Positions 37,272 to 48,896 of a stretch of 64,000 nucleotides of DNA are shown in pieces. Within the stretch, counting starts at the first letter, position 1; the number at the start of each line of letters is the position of its first letter. Source of the stretch: Phallusia mammillata. Its lineage: Eukaryota > Chordata > Ascidiacea > Phlebobranchia > Ascidiidae. The stretch covers positions 174,909 to 238,908 of the forward strand of contig QLIY01000044.1 in assembly GCA_003260075.1 (NCBI GenBank), given 5' to 3'. The position numbers were made by a program, and so were the translations under genes. The notes beneath the pieces were generated by a model. That model was not told where the DNA came from and did no database searches. It saw only the letters and a program-made list of their open reading frames with translations.

Positions 37272-40200
37272 GAACTGGTTTAAAATAATAAGCTGCAGAC
37301 AGTGCATACTATTTCAACCTATGGGGTCTCATCAGGGCAGTTGGTGCCAAGATATAGGTCATATCGGCTGATGTAGCCATCCTAAGGCACTGCAGTTGTT
37401 GGGAGAAACAGGCTGCAAAGCCATGCCTCACCTATTCTGTTTGATGCCGCAACTGGGCACAAACCACACAGAAAACTCGATCACAACAGGAAAGAAAACA
37501 TGAAAACTGAAACAGTGGGCACTGTCTGCAGCTTTTCATGTACTGACTTGATGATTTTCATGGTTTGATAGAGTTTCAAGTCTTTGCTGGGATTTCAAAG
37601 TTTCAAAGGAATATTTTGCACTGATTTAAAAACTGCCTGATTCTAAGATTCCATGATTATAGGAAAAAACATACTTTTTTAACCACTTGATTAACACAAA
37701 AGCAGATATCATAATTTTTATGGAGTGGACTGTTGAATAATGGTCTCAATAATTTTACCACACTCAAAAAAGATTAAAAAAATGAGGACATTTTTAAATA
37801 TTGTCACATAACCATAGCAAAATTAAAACCCTCAAAAACTTTTAAACTTTTTTTAGATACAAGTGCTGGGGCAGTTCCTGTAAAATGTGATCCAGCTCAG
37901 GAGGGCATGTATTCAGCACAGCACCAGGTAATGTCCCTGTTTTTATTTCATTTTGTTAAATTTAGAATAGGGTGTCCAACATTTTTTTAAAATTATTTCA
38001 TTCTGGATCTTTGTTTTTTCTGATCGCTTGTTCTTTTGATTTGCTATGGCGAAGAATTGGTGAAAATAGTGAAGAATTATTATTGGCTAACAATGTTCAA
38101 AACTGTGATTGGCTGTTAAATAAATGAGTTCTATTTCATGACTTGGTTCATGTAACAAAAAAGGAAAAACGGTAACAGATGGGTCAAGATTACTTGTCAG
38201 AAATATGCTGTTGCTTGCATGGTCTTTTTGCAAATCACTTGCCTATTTAACTAATTCTTTTATTTCAGGCCTTTTTGCAACAATTTTTGCAGCATCAAAG
38301 ACTAAAAGTTGCTGACTCAAGACAGTGTGACAGGTTGGCACAGAACATAACATTGCACTTGAGTGTATTTATTGTAGCAGTGATACCAAACTGTTTTTTT
38401 ATCACAGGGGTTCAGCATCTGCCATGTCAAGCACAAGCAAATTAATATGTTCCACATACAATTCTGACACAGATGAAGCACTTTCTGCAGATGAGGATCA
38501 AGATAAATAGTAAGACTCTGTTTTGTTTTTATTACGAACTTTAGGCCTTGCACCATAGTGGTAAATCAGTGGTTCCCAACCGGGGAAAAATTTATCCAGA
38601 AGAGGGAATTTTGAAACATGAGGGGATGAATGTAGTAATCTTTACACATGGTATGACACTTAAGCTCAGGAAAGATGACATGTGAAGTTGATAAAAAGGC
38701 AGGGGGGGGGGGCGGGGAGAAATTTATCCAGAAGAGGGAATTTTAAAACATGAGGGGAGGAATGTAGTAATCTTTGCATGTAATGTGACACTTAAGCTCA
38801 GGAAAGATGACATGTGAAGTTGATAAAAAGGCAATTTATAGTGATCTTTGTATGGTTTATCTACTGTGTAGTATACCAGAGAGGAATGAAAATGTTTTGA
38901 ATTGTTAAGGGAGGAAATTATCAAAAAAGGTTAGGAAACACTGGGTTAAATAGCCTATTTTTAAATATGGGGTAATGATTGTTTTAAATTTGAAGGATTG
39001 GCCTATTTTCTTCATTTTTAGGAAGGTTTTACTCAGGTGTGTTCAAAATGAAAGTGATAAATAGAGTGGGTATTCTTACCATTTGAACAAATTTTACCTT
39101 GCTTAATTCGACCCCAGCAATCAATATGTGTTTAATAACTGACCATTCTGACCGGGGGGGGGGTCTTACCATTTGAACAAATTTTACCTTGATTCGACCC
39201 CAGCAATCAATATGTGTTTAATAACTGACCATTCTGACCCTAATGCAGCATGTTGTAAGCTAAATGATTGACTAAATATAAGTTTTTTTTGGGATTTATA
39301 TTCACGCATAAGGGGCATTTATACCGGTGCAAATATGGCAATTATTTTTTTACGGGCTAAACCTATACTATATTTGTGCAGCAGTAACCTTAATACATAT
39401 GCTTCAATTACCAAGCACCACTGTTTCGAAATATCCATCAACCCAATGTATTGTAAATATATTTCTGGGAAAAGACGATTATTGGATGACATTTATGGGG
39501 GGGGGGATTATATTCACGCATAAGGGGCATTTATACTGGTGCAAATATGGCAATTATTTTTTACGGGCTAAAACTAAACTATATTTGTGCAGCAGTAACC
39601 TTAATACATACGCTTCAATTACCAAGCACCACTGTTTCGAAATATCCATCAACCCAATATATTGTAAATATATTTCTGGGAAAAGACGATTATTGGATGA
39701 CATTTATTGTTTCACGTGCACTGTGCAAACATCAGATGCCTGTGTTGTGTAGCGGACCGTAACATATTGCTGACTGCATTTAATCACTTGAATGAGTCAG
39801 CAATTTTCTCCGCAGCCAAACCTTTTGCCTTTGAATAGTTTAAATATTTCACCTAGTAAAGCTTATTTGGGGGGTGATAAAATATCACATGCTAAATCAG
39901 TTTTCAAAGTCAAACGGACTTCAAATTTGTTGTTTTGTGTTTCATACATACATTATTTAAATTTACATGGCGTTGTGCCATAATAAAAAGTAATAAATTG
40001 TAACATCTGTTTGACTTTAATTAATATATATATGTTATGTGACAAAATAAGTACTTGACAATATGTATTATGTGATGCAACTTTATATCTTTGTTTGCTT
40101 AACAGTTAAGACCATAAAGAGATAAATACTGAAAAATACTGACATAAATTTATTTTAGTCAGCCAGGAAAAAAATGTGGGTACCTGAACGAAATCACCAA

Positions 40201-43200
40201 ATAAATAATATACACAAAATAAATAACGTTATTTATTTTGTCCCATTATGTATGTATGTGTAAAATATGCTCCAATTTAGCATTGTTGTTCAATATGAGT
40301 TTTTTGAAAGCAGCAAATGTCCGCAAATGATGAACATGTGCAAGGGAAAGAAACAAAACGACGTCGTGCTTCCTTTCTCCATTGATGATATTACCAAACT
40401 TCCAAGAAATGAACTCCATGAATTGCTCAGTAAACATCCCAACCTCAACCTTCAACAAGTAGGTTTTGTGTTTTATTTAACTTTTATTATATTAAACTTA
40501 TTTGTCAATGATGTGGCATATTTTCAATTACAGTCCAAGTTATACTGTGGGGGCAAATAATTGAAAATCCTTTTAAACACAAATTGTCCATAAAATTAAG
40601 GCCACTTTAAAAAAATAAAATATATCAATTTTTGTTTGGTAAATTTGGCCAAACTTTTAAAACATTTTGACACCCTTAAAGTACATATAATTTAATAAAT
40701 AAGCATTTGTTGATATTTTGTCCACAATTTTTTGATGACATGTGCCAATCATTTACCCTAACTTTTAATGGAAATGTTATTTATATTGGATGAAAGAAAA
40801 TGAAACCTTATTTTTGTAAAAAAATATCACTTATATGCTACAAATATTTTTGTCAAGCGATTCCAAAAATTCTAGGTAACTGCAATTTCTCAAAGTTTTT
40901 AAACTTAACCCTATGATTAACAACAGTATGCAACTGAACTGGAATTTTTTGAAAATGATGAAAGGCCACAGTATTCAATAAAACCTTGTTGGGGGGGGGG
41001 TAACTGCAATTTCTCAAACCCTATGATTAACAATAGTATGCAACTTAACTGGAATTTTTTGAAAATGATGAAAGGCCACAATATTCAATAAAACCTTGTT
41101 AACACCAACACAAATTTTTACAGATAAATGCAGTACATGAAATCCGTCGCCGTGGTAAAAACAGAATTGCGGCACAAAGGTGTCGCAAGCGTAAAATGGA
41201 TTGTATACGGGCTTTGCAGGTAATAAATCTGTTGTGTTTATACACATTAAAACACGGTTATAAATTAGTAAAAGAAATTGTTGCAAAAGCACCATAGAAA
41301 TTAAAAAAAATATTGCAAAAGCACCATAGAAAAATTGTAAATTGGAGTAATCCATTTATTTTTTAATTTGGCATTCTGCCTTAGAAAACATCCCAAGTGG
41401 GGCTTACCACAATCTTATTTTAGTCAGTACTACTGTTAAATAATAAAATTATGTGGAATATTAAAGATTCTTCTATTGACTGGCAATACTCACAGATAAA
41501 ATAACGATGCAGGCCAGATCCAGCGTAGTTTGGTGACGCCTGATCTCGGACAATGCCAATTTGCTTGTTTTAAATAATCTGTATTATTTTCATTACAGTA
41601 TGAATTGGAACATTTGCACAAATCACACAGTGAACTGATGCAAGAGAGGAGATGCGTTAGAGAAGGAGCTTTACAATTGGCTGAACTATTTCGTATGCGC
41701 TGTCAGCAAGTGAGTACTGTTTCGTACAGTTTTTCTGCACTAGTACTTGAGTTTTAACGATCTCTTTCATGTAGATGTTTGGCTAAACAATTTAGGAAGG
41801 GCCAAACTGAGCCTTTTTTTTCTAAATCTGATACCAGGTGTTTGCCAAGCATTAAAAATGATGTCCGGTGATTGACCGAAATCTGGTACACTTTATTAAT
41901 AAGCAAAGGTTCAATAAAATCTGATTACCCCATGAGAAACATTAGGATTTTGAATATACATGTAACATAATTTTCTGAAAATCAAGATTGGAAACATTTC
42001 AGTTTCCAACAAACAAAATGTGACAGATGGTCTATAGCAGTGGGTTCTCAAACTTTTTAATCATGCGGCGCATTAAAAAACTTAAATTTACTTCCGCGGC
42101 ACACTTAGCAGGTAAACGAGAACAAAAGTTGTTCAAAGAATGTTTATTTTCAACTTTATTGTGATGGGTAAGAATGCTTTTCATTACGAATGACAAAAAT
42201 ATAAGCTTTAAAACGTTTTTATGCACACCAGTACTTCGTCATGAAATCCTATAACACCAGGAACTGTTTGCACTTAAAAATAGGAAATATTTCGCGGCAC
42301 ACTTGGAAATCTCTCATGGCACACTAGTGTGTTGCGGCACACAGTATGAGAATCACTGGTCTATAGTCATGTCATGTTTTAATGTCAGTAAAATACCTCA
42401 AACTTTAACATGAGATGCTCACTGTCCTGGCAAATTTTTTTCCTAAAACTTATAACTTAAAATGAATATGTGTGTGATTTTTAAGTGGTAAGAGTTTTTG
42501 ATAATTCCTCTACAGTTTTTAAAAATCTGAGCACATCATTGTGTATGTTTAGCAAATTAATATTAGCGCTAATACCAAATTCCGAGTACTCTAGTACTGG
42601 TTTATGTGTGTTTGTTCATTCTACTTCGTGCTCGGCTTGATTTTTTTTATTTCGAAAGATCACATCATTAGTTGTATGACTGCCACTGCTGTGTTTACCA
42701 ACTTCAAAGATTTAAATTGCATCACCATGCCATTATTTACTTTGTAATACCCACAGACAATTGCACAATCCAAACAGCACAGGGCTTGGTATGACCTGAA
42801 CTCAATTACATGGTTGAGTCATTTCTTAGTCAGCAGATTTTCGTGCTGTTTTCTTTGCCCAGTCAGGCATTTAAAGTGTACAGTCATGGCCTTTTGTAAT
42901 ATCAAGCACTTCCAAACAATTAAGTCACCATGAAAACTCAAGTAAACACATATGAATCACCAAGTAAAACAATTCCTGTTGAGAATAGATAATGATTTAA
43001 AATCTGAACTGCTTGTATATGGAAAGTATCATATTTTTGGTTGTTTGTGTATTTTTTGTGGGATTTTCTTATGTTATTTTAAAATTGAAGTAAAGCTCAA
43101 AACTCCATAGGTTTGTCTTTGTTTGTTAAGTGTGTCTGGTGCAATCACTACAAATTTAAAAAAATGTTTAAATAATTTTTGTTCAACTATTTGTTTTTTC

Positions 43201-45867
43201 ATTTGTACCCTACAATTGTGTCTGGTGTGTTTGCGGACTTTTTCACTTAAACACTCATAAAATGTGTCATAAATTGTCCTAAGTTTGTAGGTCAAATAGG
43301 TAAAATTTTGATTTCCATAAAAAGATTCCTATCTAAACTGCTGACTTAATGTGGTAACCTTTTAATTTGTTGGGAAACCCATTTTTCCTTCAATGTTTTT
43401 CATAGGTGTTTGACATCAAATCAAAAATATGTCGAATGGAGTGCAAAGATTTGTCCGAAGGCAAAACTGAATCTTCTTCAGCAGAGGGTGGTGAATGTAC
43501 GGAGAAACCTCCAGATCATATTATTGCATCTATGGCAGAATATTTCAAGGTAAATGGGGTCAAATTAACTTACCTGCTTTACTACAACAGTTTCAGGAAT
43601 AGTAGGGCAATTTTTGCTTGCTGGATACAACTTGACATTGTTAGGCACAAACACAGCGTTTGTGCAAAGTGATGTGAATTTACGCCAAACCAGAGTAAAT
43701 CAGGGCCCAAATCTAATTCACATAAAAAATTTTTTTTTATAACACTCTGCATTGACCCAAGCATCCACAAGAAATTGGCCCAGATTTCATGCGGCTTCAG
43801 AACGAGTTTATGCGGGCTGTAAACATGTAATTAAAAAGATATATACTGGCGGTGGTGACGTAAATAAAATTCTTGCTAAATATTTGGACTTTAAAACTGC
43901 TCTAAATAAATTTTATGGGACTGGAAAGAGTGTTACCAGCCTAATAGTTAGTAGCTATATGCGTCAGACTTTTCGTAAGCCTATTATGGATGAACGATGC
44001 GAAAAAACAGGGACCACAAAGCGTCACCGTCAATATGAGGGCGTCATAAACTGTTAAGATGATCGTCAAACTGATTAAACAAAAACAATCAGACACTTGG
44101 CGGCCTTTGGTGAAATAAGGACCTATGGTGCCTGCGTGGTAAAGGCCTAAGGCATCAGACAACTACTATTTTGCCCCTTGACGCAGCCTTAAATATGCAA
44201 TTTACACATGCACGGACGTTTCGTAATCTTTTGTTGTCGTTGCGAATATTGGAACCATGTTACAGTGTTTGGGTTATATTTTACTTGCCGCATTATAACC
44301 ATTGTCTGTTATGTCAAACCCTTAGCTGAATATTGGTTGCCAACAGGAAACGAAGGCATTGTTTTGCCGTTGTTGTTGTGTCTATGGATGCCACTTGTTT
44401 CCATACAAAGTATAGATGCATACTTAATTTGTTGATTATATATTCCTATTCTGTATTTAATACATCACATGTGTATATTTTGCCAACGTTCGCATTTTCA
44501 CTGTGATTGCGTCGGTAAAGTTTTGCTAAAAAGCCTAGTTTAAGGTTTCTAGGCGTGCGCGAAATCTGTTCAGAAATAATTCCGAAAACACTTTTTCTAA
44601 ACACACCAAGTTCAAATCGCCAGAAAAATTATCTCCTGTCTAACATAGTAAGTTTGTGTAGCTTACGTTTTTTTTAATTTTTTGTAGCTCATAGAGAAAA
44701 CAAATATAATTTTCTTCATAATATTAATGCTATTTTACAAAAAATGTGTTTGGGTTGGTAGAATGTAATCGCATGATATATTGCGCTTAAAACTTTTTAA
44801 GTGGATTGAAACACTGGGTGGGAAGGTTTAACCGACTTTACAGCGCTTGTTTAAAATCTACTTATTTATTCTTTATCAACATTGGTATTTTTATTCACCA
44901 CAGAACGAATCGGAATGTGCCAAGCAGCTTGCCGAACGACTCACGAAAATTCCATGTGAAAACCTTCCGCCACTTTCGTGTACGTTAGGCTCATCCACTG
45001 AAGTTGTCGTTGTTTGTGACGAGGATGAAAATCCAACCAGTAAGTTTTGAAACCGGTTATAGGCGAATCTGGTTAATTGCATAAAAAGTAGGGATGGACG
45101 TATTATAGGAAAATTACGACGTAAAAGTATCGACATTTTTGTCGTCGGACGGCTAAGTTTTTTTCGCTTGGCGAATCTGTGTCTAAGCATTGGCCATTTG
45201 TTGATTGGTATCAAAGTATGGTCTGACGTGGCTTTCGGTAGTTTTCTTATTACACGGTTACGTTTGTTATATTGATACCTATACGCATAGAAAGTACGAC
45301 CTTAGAACTATATTTTTTAGTGTACGCATGGTTACCCCCAGTAACCTGCACTAAAATGCGAGAACAAAATGTAAATAATGAAGGCATTATATTTAGCTAC
45401 ACTTATGTGCTAAGGATGGGTTACTGAAAAAAAAAATGCATTTTTTCCACCTGTATACACTTTTCATTAGCTTTTTTTGCTGCATATTGTTTTTGTTGCA
45501 AAATTTGCAAAAATATCTTAAACGTTTCTGTCACTAAAAAGACTAAAAAGGACTAATTTAAAGTTTTTGTGATGGTCCCTAATAGAGTAAAGACTAAAGT
45601 AATAATCCTAAACATCTATTTTCAGGTGTTTGTTATAAGCCATGCAGTCCCAGTATGTGTTCTACTACATCCTATTCATCTACTGATGGTCAAATTGATT
45701 TGTGCAACTTTCCATCTATTTCTTCTGAATGCATTAAAACCACAAACCTGTCTGAACCAGTAGTCCCAGCGCAGGATAAAATGGAGGCTCGAAGGCCTGT
45801 AGAAGCAGAGGCAATGGAAACAAATTGCAGTACCGGGAGCCCCTACCCTCCAATGCAGCCTGGGTGA
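31434..45867 (+). CDS. BACH-like: BACH-type BTB/CNC-bZIP transcription factor, 636 residues, complete
   Basis: Nuclear repressor related to BACH1/BACH2, which pair with small MAF at MARE/ARE sites and respond to haem (family knowledge). Seventeen exons in phase: 31434-31488, 32892-33025, 33660-33781, 33865-34006, 34576-34658, 35303-35364, 35950-35993, 36773-36929, 37857-37927, 38269-38333, 38408-38509, 40314-40458, 41124-41219, 41599-41709, 43406-43549, 44904-45039, 45626-45867. Exons 2-4 encode the BTB domain ([27 protein letters not shown]). Exon 12 is the CNC region ([20 protein letters not shown]). Exon 13 is the basic region [16 protein letters not shown], almost identical to BACH/NRF2. 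Exon 14 is the leucine zipper ([14 protein letters not shown]). Four Cys-Pro dipeptides (CPEG, CPLM, CPTQ, CPQM) resemble haem-regulatory motifs. Exon 8 is half duplicated by an allelic copy, and a 60-G gap lies in intron 8. Confidence 0.93.
31539..31712. mobile_element. Possible pogo/Tigger-like MITE
   Basis: It begins CAGTAAACCTTGGTTAATCC just after a TA and ends GATTAACTGTGGTTTAC followed by TA. The ends are imperfect inverted repeats. It is non-coding and lies in BACH-like intron 1. Confidence 0.5.
31715..31899. repeat. Allelic-type duplication in BACH-like intron 1
   Basis: 31715-31801 and 31812-31899 flank 10 G (31802-31811) and differ by a few bases. Confidence 0.85.
32095..32400. mobile_element. 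hAT-like MITE (306 bp), 8-bp TSD
   Basis: The ends read CAGGGGTCGGCAACC and GGTTGCCAACCCCTG. The flanks are GTTTACCC (32087-32094) and GTCTACCC (32401-32408). The GTGTGCCA-rich interior is non-coding. Confidence 0.85.
35526..35850. repeat. Allelic-type duplication in a BACH-like intron
   Basis: 35526-35678 and 35690-35850 flank 10 G (35679-35688). Copy 2 has a short insertion plus several substitutions. Confidence 0.85.
36887..37199. repeat. Allelic-type duplication covering the end of BACH-like exon 8
   Basis: 36887-37031 and 37044-37199 flank a 12-base G run. Both contain the last 43 bases of exon 8 and its GTAAGT donor, with several substitutions (the residue before the splice changes from Ile to Leu). 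Only one should be in the transcript. Confidence 0.85.
37211..37270. other. 60-base G run (probable sized gap)
   Basis: A homopolymer without flanking copies in a BACH-like intron. Sequence on either side is unrelated. Confidence 0.75.
38567..38943. mobile_element. hAT-like MITE split by an allelic duplication
   Basis: The ends read CAGTGGTTCCCAACCGGGG and AAGGTTAGGAAACACTG. The flanks TGGTAAAT and GGTTAAAT are near-identical 8-mers. Inside, 38580-38701 and 38713-38832 are two copies of one segment around a G run at 38702-38712. Confidence 0.75.
39074..39240. repeat. Allelic-type duplication in a BACH-like intron
   Basis: 39074-39153 and 39164-39240 flank exactly 10 G (39154-39163). Confidence 0.85.
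39293..39706. repeat. Allelic-type duplication of about 200 bp
   Basis: 39293-39496 and 39507-39706 flank exactly 10 G (39497-39506). The copies differ by only a few substitutions. The long plus-strand open frame here is only the duplicated intron sequence. Confidence 0.87.
40877..41100. repeat. Allelic-type duplication before the bZIP exon
   Basis: 40877-40990 and 41001-41100 flank exactly 10 G (40991-41000). Copy 2 lacks about 14 bp. The real exon starts after the second copy. Confidence 0.85.
42038..42358. mobile_element. hAT-like MITE (321 bp), perfect 8-bp TSD
   Basis: The ends read CAGTGGGTTCTCAAAC and ATGAGAATCACTG. GTCTATAG is exact on both sides (42030-42037 and 42359-42366). GCGGCACAC words repeat inside. 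It is non-coding. Confidence 0.88.
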
Positions 45868-46276
45868 TTCGAATTGTCGTTTTTTTGTGTATAAAGCCGC
45901 ATGTACTTTTATACCGATTTTACACGCACATTGTTTGAAGGCCTGAAAAAAGTTGTAGGTCAGGTTTTAAATCATACTTCGATTTTGATGAATTTACTTT
46001 AGGGAAACTTCTAACACTGAAATTGTTGGGCCTGTTTGTTTAACATATTACTTAAATCTATTCCATGAATTTCGTTTTGAGGGGTATCTGTGAAACTATA
46101 TGAAATAATTACAAATTTAATGAATTTACGTTAAAAATCGTTTAGGTATGTATGGTTCGCACATTACTCTCCTTTTTTCTGTCTTCGTTTTTATTATTTC
46201 AATGCCAAAACTTGAATGGGTAGCAAAAATGTTTTGCATGACCTCTAAAAGTTCCCCACCTGAGCAGCTAACCTTG

Positions 46277-46500
46277 CGATGACGTCACGCATGCATGACG
46301 TATTGAAGATAGTATTCACTGCACTAAAATAATTTGGAAAACCTACCAACACACGTTACCGCACATTTAGCTAAATTTTCGACGGGGGGGGGGTGATGAC
46401 GTCACGCATGCATGACGTATTGAAGATAGTATTTACTGCACTAAAATAATTCGGAAAACCTACCAACACACGTTACCGCACATTTAGCTAAATTTTCGAC
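46277..46500. repeat. Allelic-type duplication, 107 bp copies
   Basis: 46277-46383 and 46394-46500 flank exactly 10 G (46384-46393). I count two substitutions in 107 bases. Both copies carry TGATGACGTCACGCATGCAT, which includes a CRE-like palindrome. Confidence 0.9.
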
Positions 46501-47171
46501 AGGTGGCACTTATTAAAACGCTGTCTTTCCCAAAGTGCTGACGTTAAGGGCTATTTGGGTTGGCTTACAAATTCAATAAAACGAACTTTTAAACTTAGTT
46601 CCTAAGATAAAATTTTCAAAAAAATAATTTCCCAACCCCATCTTTCTTTAGCGGCTAAATTATTTTATCGGAATTTAGCTAAATGTATAACTGACGTAAG
46701 TTATGGTGTTAGTAGCTTCACCAATAGTTTGAAGTAAATCAAGTAATGCACTTCTGAAGATTCGAGTCACTGTCTAAGTGTGATTCTTCAAAACTCTCAT
46801 TAAACGGATCACACCTGCAGTCAAATCAATAGTTGTGAACAGGAAAATACATTTTTTCGGTCTGGTTCATACCTATATGTAGCAAGCAACGTTTATTGAT
46901 CCCAAAGAAAGGCACAACTGGGTGAAAGTTACGCTGTCTGAAATTGTTTACATTTTTTATGTTTCCTGCTACTTAAAAGTTAACGAAGGTTTTTTTGCGT
47001 TGATTTTTGGTTTGCGCTACTTTCACTTGCCAACTAGGTTAAATCGACTGGTCGGTTCCCAGTTTTCCTCGTTCCAGCTACTATACCACAACTTCGGCTG
47101 TGTGTTTGTCTTTTTAATGATAAATCAAATATGTCTGTAGTTATCTGCACAAGAGCCATGTCGCTATAGAA

Positions 47172-47442
47172 CAGTGGTTCTCAACTGGTGGTCCATGATA
47201 ACTTTTTGGGTTGCCCACAGGACGTTAATTGTATCTAGAGTTTATCCTGAGTATTTGGTCGTTTATTGTTAACTGTCAGTTGTTTGATATCACTCCTCGA
47301 AATTCTGTATTGAAGGAAATATATTTCAAGCTAATATGCTCGTTGTAGATGCTTTCTTTATCCTTACTTACATTCGACTGTTCCGCGATATTCATTTAAT
47401 TGTACTGGAGGCCCATGGCCTGAAACGAGTTGGGAGCCACTG
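47172..47442. mobile_element. hAT-like MITE (271 bp)
   Basis: The ends read CAGTGGTTCTCAACTGG and CGAGTTGGGAGCCACTG. The flanking 8-mers are only loosely alike, so the insertion is probably old. Confidence 0.7.
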
Positions 47443-48794
47443 CGCTAGACGACATAGCTTTAGCCGTTACTCTTGTTTTCACATCCACCAAAGATCCAGT
47501 GATGTGCTTAGCTAATCATGAATGTGAATATCTGGGTGTAAAAAATGAAATCCTGATGAACTTACCAGGCCTTTAACTCCCAAAGTGTACTTATCGATTT
47601 AGTGAAAACCACGAAACCTTCGTTTTAACCGACCTCTGTATGATACGACTTTAGAATAAAGAATTTAAACGTGAAGTTGTTTTTATATCGACAGAAATGT
47701 AATGGGGTAGTTGGTGTACTATGATTGTTTTTAAAATTTGTTGCCCAGTTATCTGCAAAATTTGGTACAGATGAATCCGGTTAATTGCATAGTGAACACA
47801 AGTTCCAACCATAGTCATTCGCCAAGTCCGGTTCATCGCATATAAATGCTGGCCAAACGGAGTATACGACTAACCTGATTCGTCTTTATTTAGATTTGAA
47901 ACATACATTCGTTTTCCAGTTAACCATTTCCAGTTGTTTTCAATCTGACGCCTGTTACATACTGAATCTAAAAATGTAGTATACCTACAACGAAGATCTT
48001 AGCTCTTAACACACTAATGCACAATCTATTTAATGCAGGCAAAACGTCATGTGACACAATATGATGTTTTAGCTTCATCATTGTACAAAAAGAATTACAA
48101 ACTAATACATTCAATGCGCTTTTTGCACTTGCAGTATTCCCTGGAAACTTGTTTGCTGGTGAGCGCATACTCGTTTTTGCTGTGACGAAACAATTCAAGA
48201 CAAGGATTTTGTTTACAAAACGTTACCAGCGACCTAGTTTTGCACTAGTATAGCTAGTGATATGCAACTCGGCGTTTTAGGTAACAGACGATTTATGTCA
48301 GAAAAAGCGATTCGTGTGCAAAATTACGGAATGAATAAAATACCGAAAGGTTTTCGCGTACCACCAGGAATGCCGCCGCTATAGTTGTACGCGTACCACT
48401 GGTTGGGAACCACCGCCCTAAACATACAGATGGTATTGCCGAAAAATACTGACTGGAGAAACCAACAACCTGACAGAGTGGTCATTTATCAGTTGTGATG
48501 TACCTTCGGTGGTTTAAAACTGGTACAGCGTACACATGAGTAGCCCATATTATGGTGTTGTGTAATAAAATATATATTTGTCATGAAAAATGCAAACTTG
48601 AAGAAGCAACGTCACAAAAAATACACACATCTCACAATTCATTACATATCGATCTGCAAAAAAACGTACAATTCCACTTCAAATCGAAAAACAACACAGC
48701 GAAACACGCTTCAAATTAATCGCAAACAGAACCTCTAACGCAGATATTTAACAATATCACTTGGAACTGCAGAAGAAAAGAAACACATCAAATT

Positions 48795-48875
48795 TACCAA
48801 TCATAGTACGCCATGCCTATTGACGGCGTTATTCCGAATCAGCGTTAAAGACGCTTCAGGGCTGATCCCAGCTAT
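48795..48875 (-). repeat. Fragment of the dispersed SINE family
   Basis: On the minus strand, GGATCAGCCCTGAAG followed by GCTGATTCGGAATAA and GCGTACTATGATTGG resembles the left part of the repeats at 61895 and 63075. Confidence 0.6.
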
Positions 48876-48896
48876 TCATATGTCTTAACACCAAGT

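Larger units (their letters stand above)
45868..48896. other. Intergenic region between convergent genes
   Basis: It holds the 3' ends of the BACH-like and KIND genes. Contents seen: an allelic duplication (46277-46500), a MITE (47172-47442), a fragment near 48350-48412 ending GGTTGGGAACCACCG that may be another hAT end, and a SINE-related piece at 48795-48875. No gene is recognised. Confidence 0.6.

Noticed and set aside
39327..39762. Plus-strand frame of 141 residues in a BACH-like intron
   Set aside because: It is generated by the two allelic copies of intron sequence and has no coding features.
43752..44057. 101-residue plus-strand frame in a BACH-like intron
   Set aside because: It lacks fitting splice sites, has no recognisable domain, and the flanking exons already join in phase.
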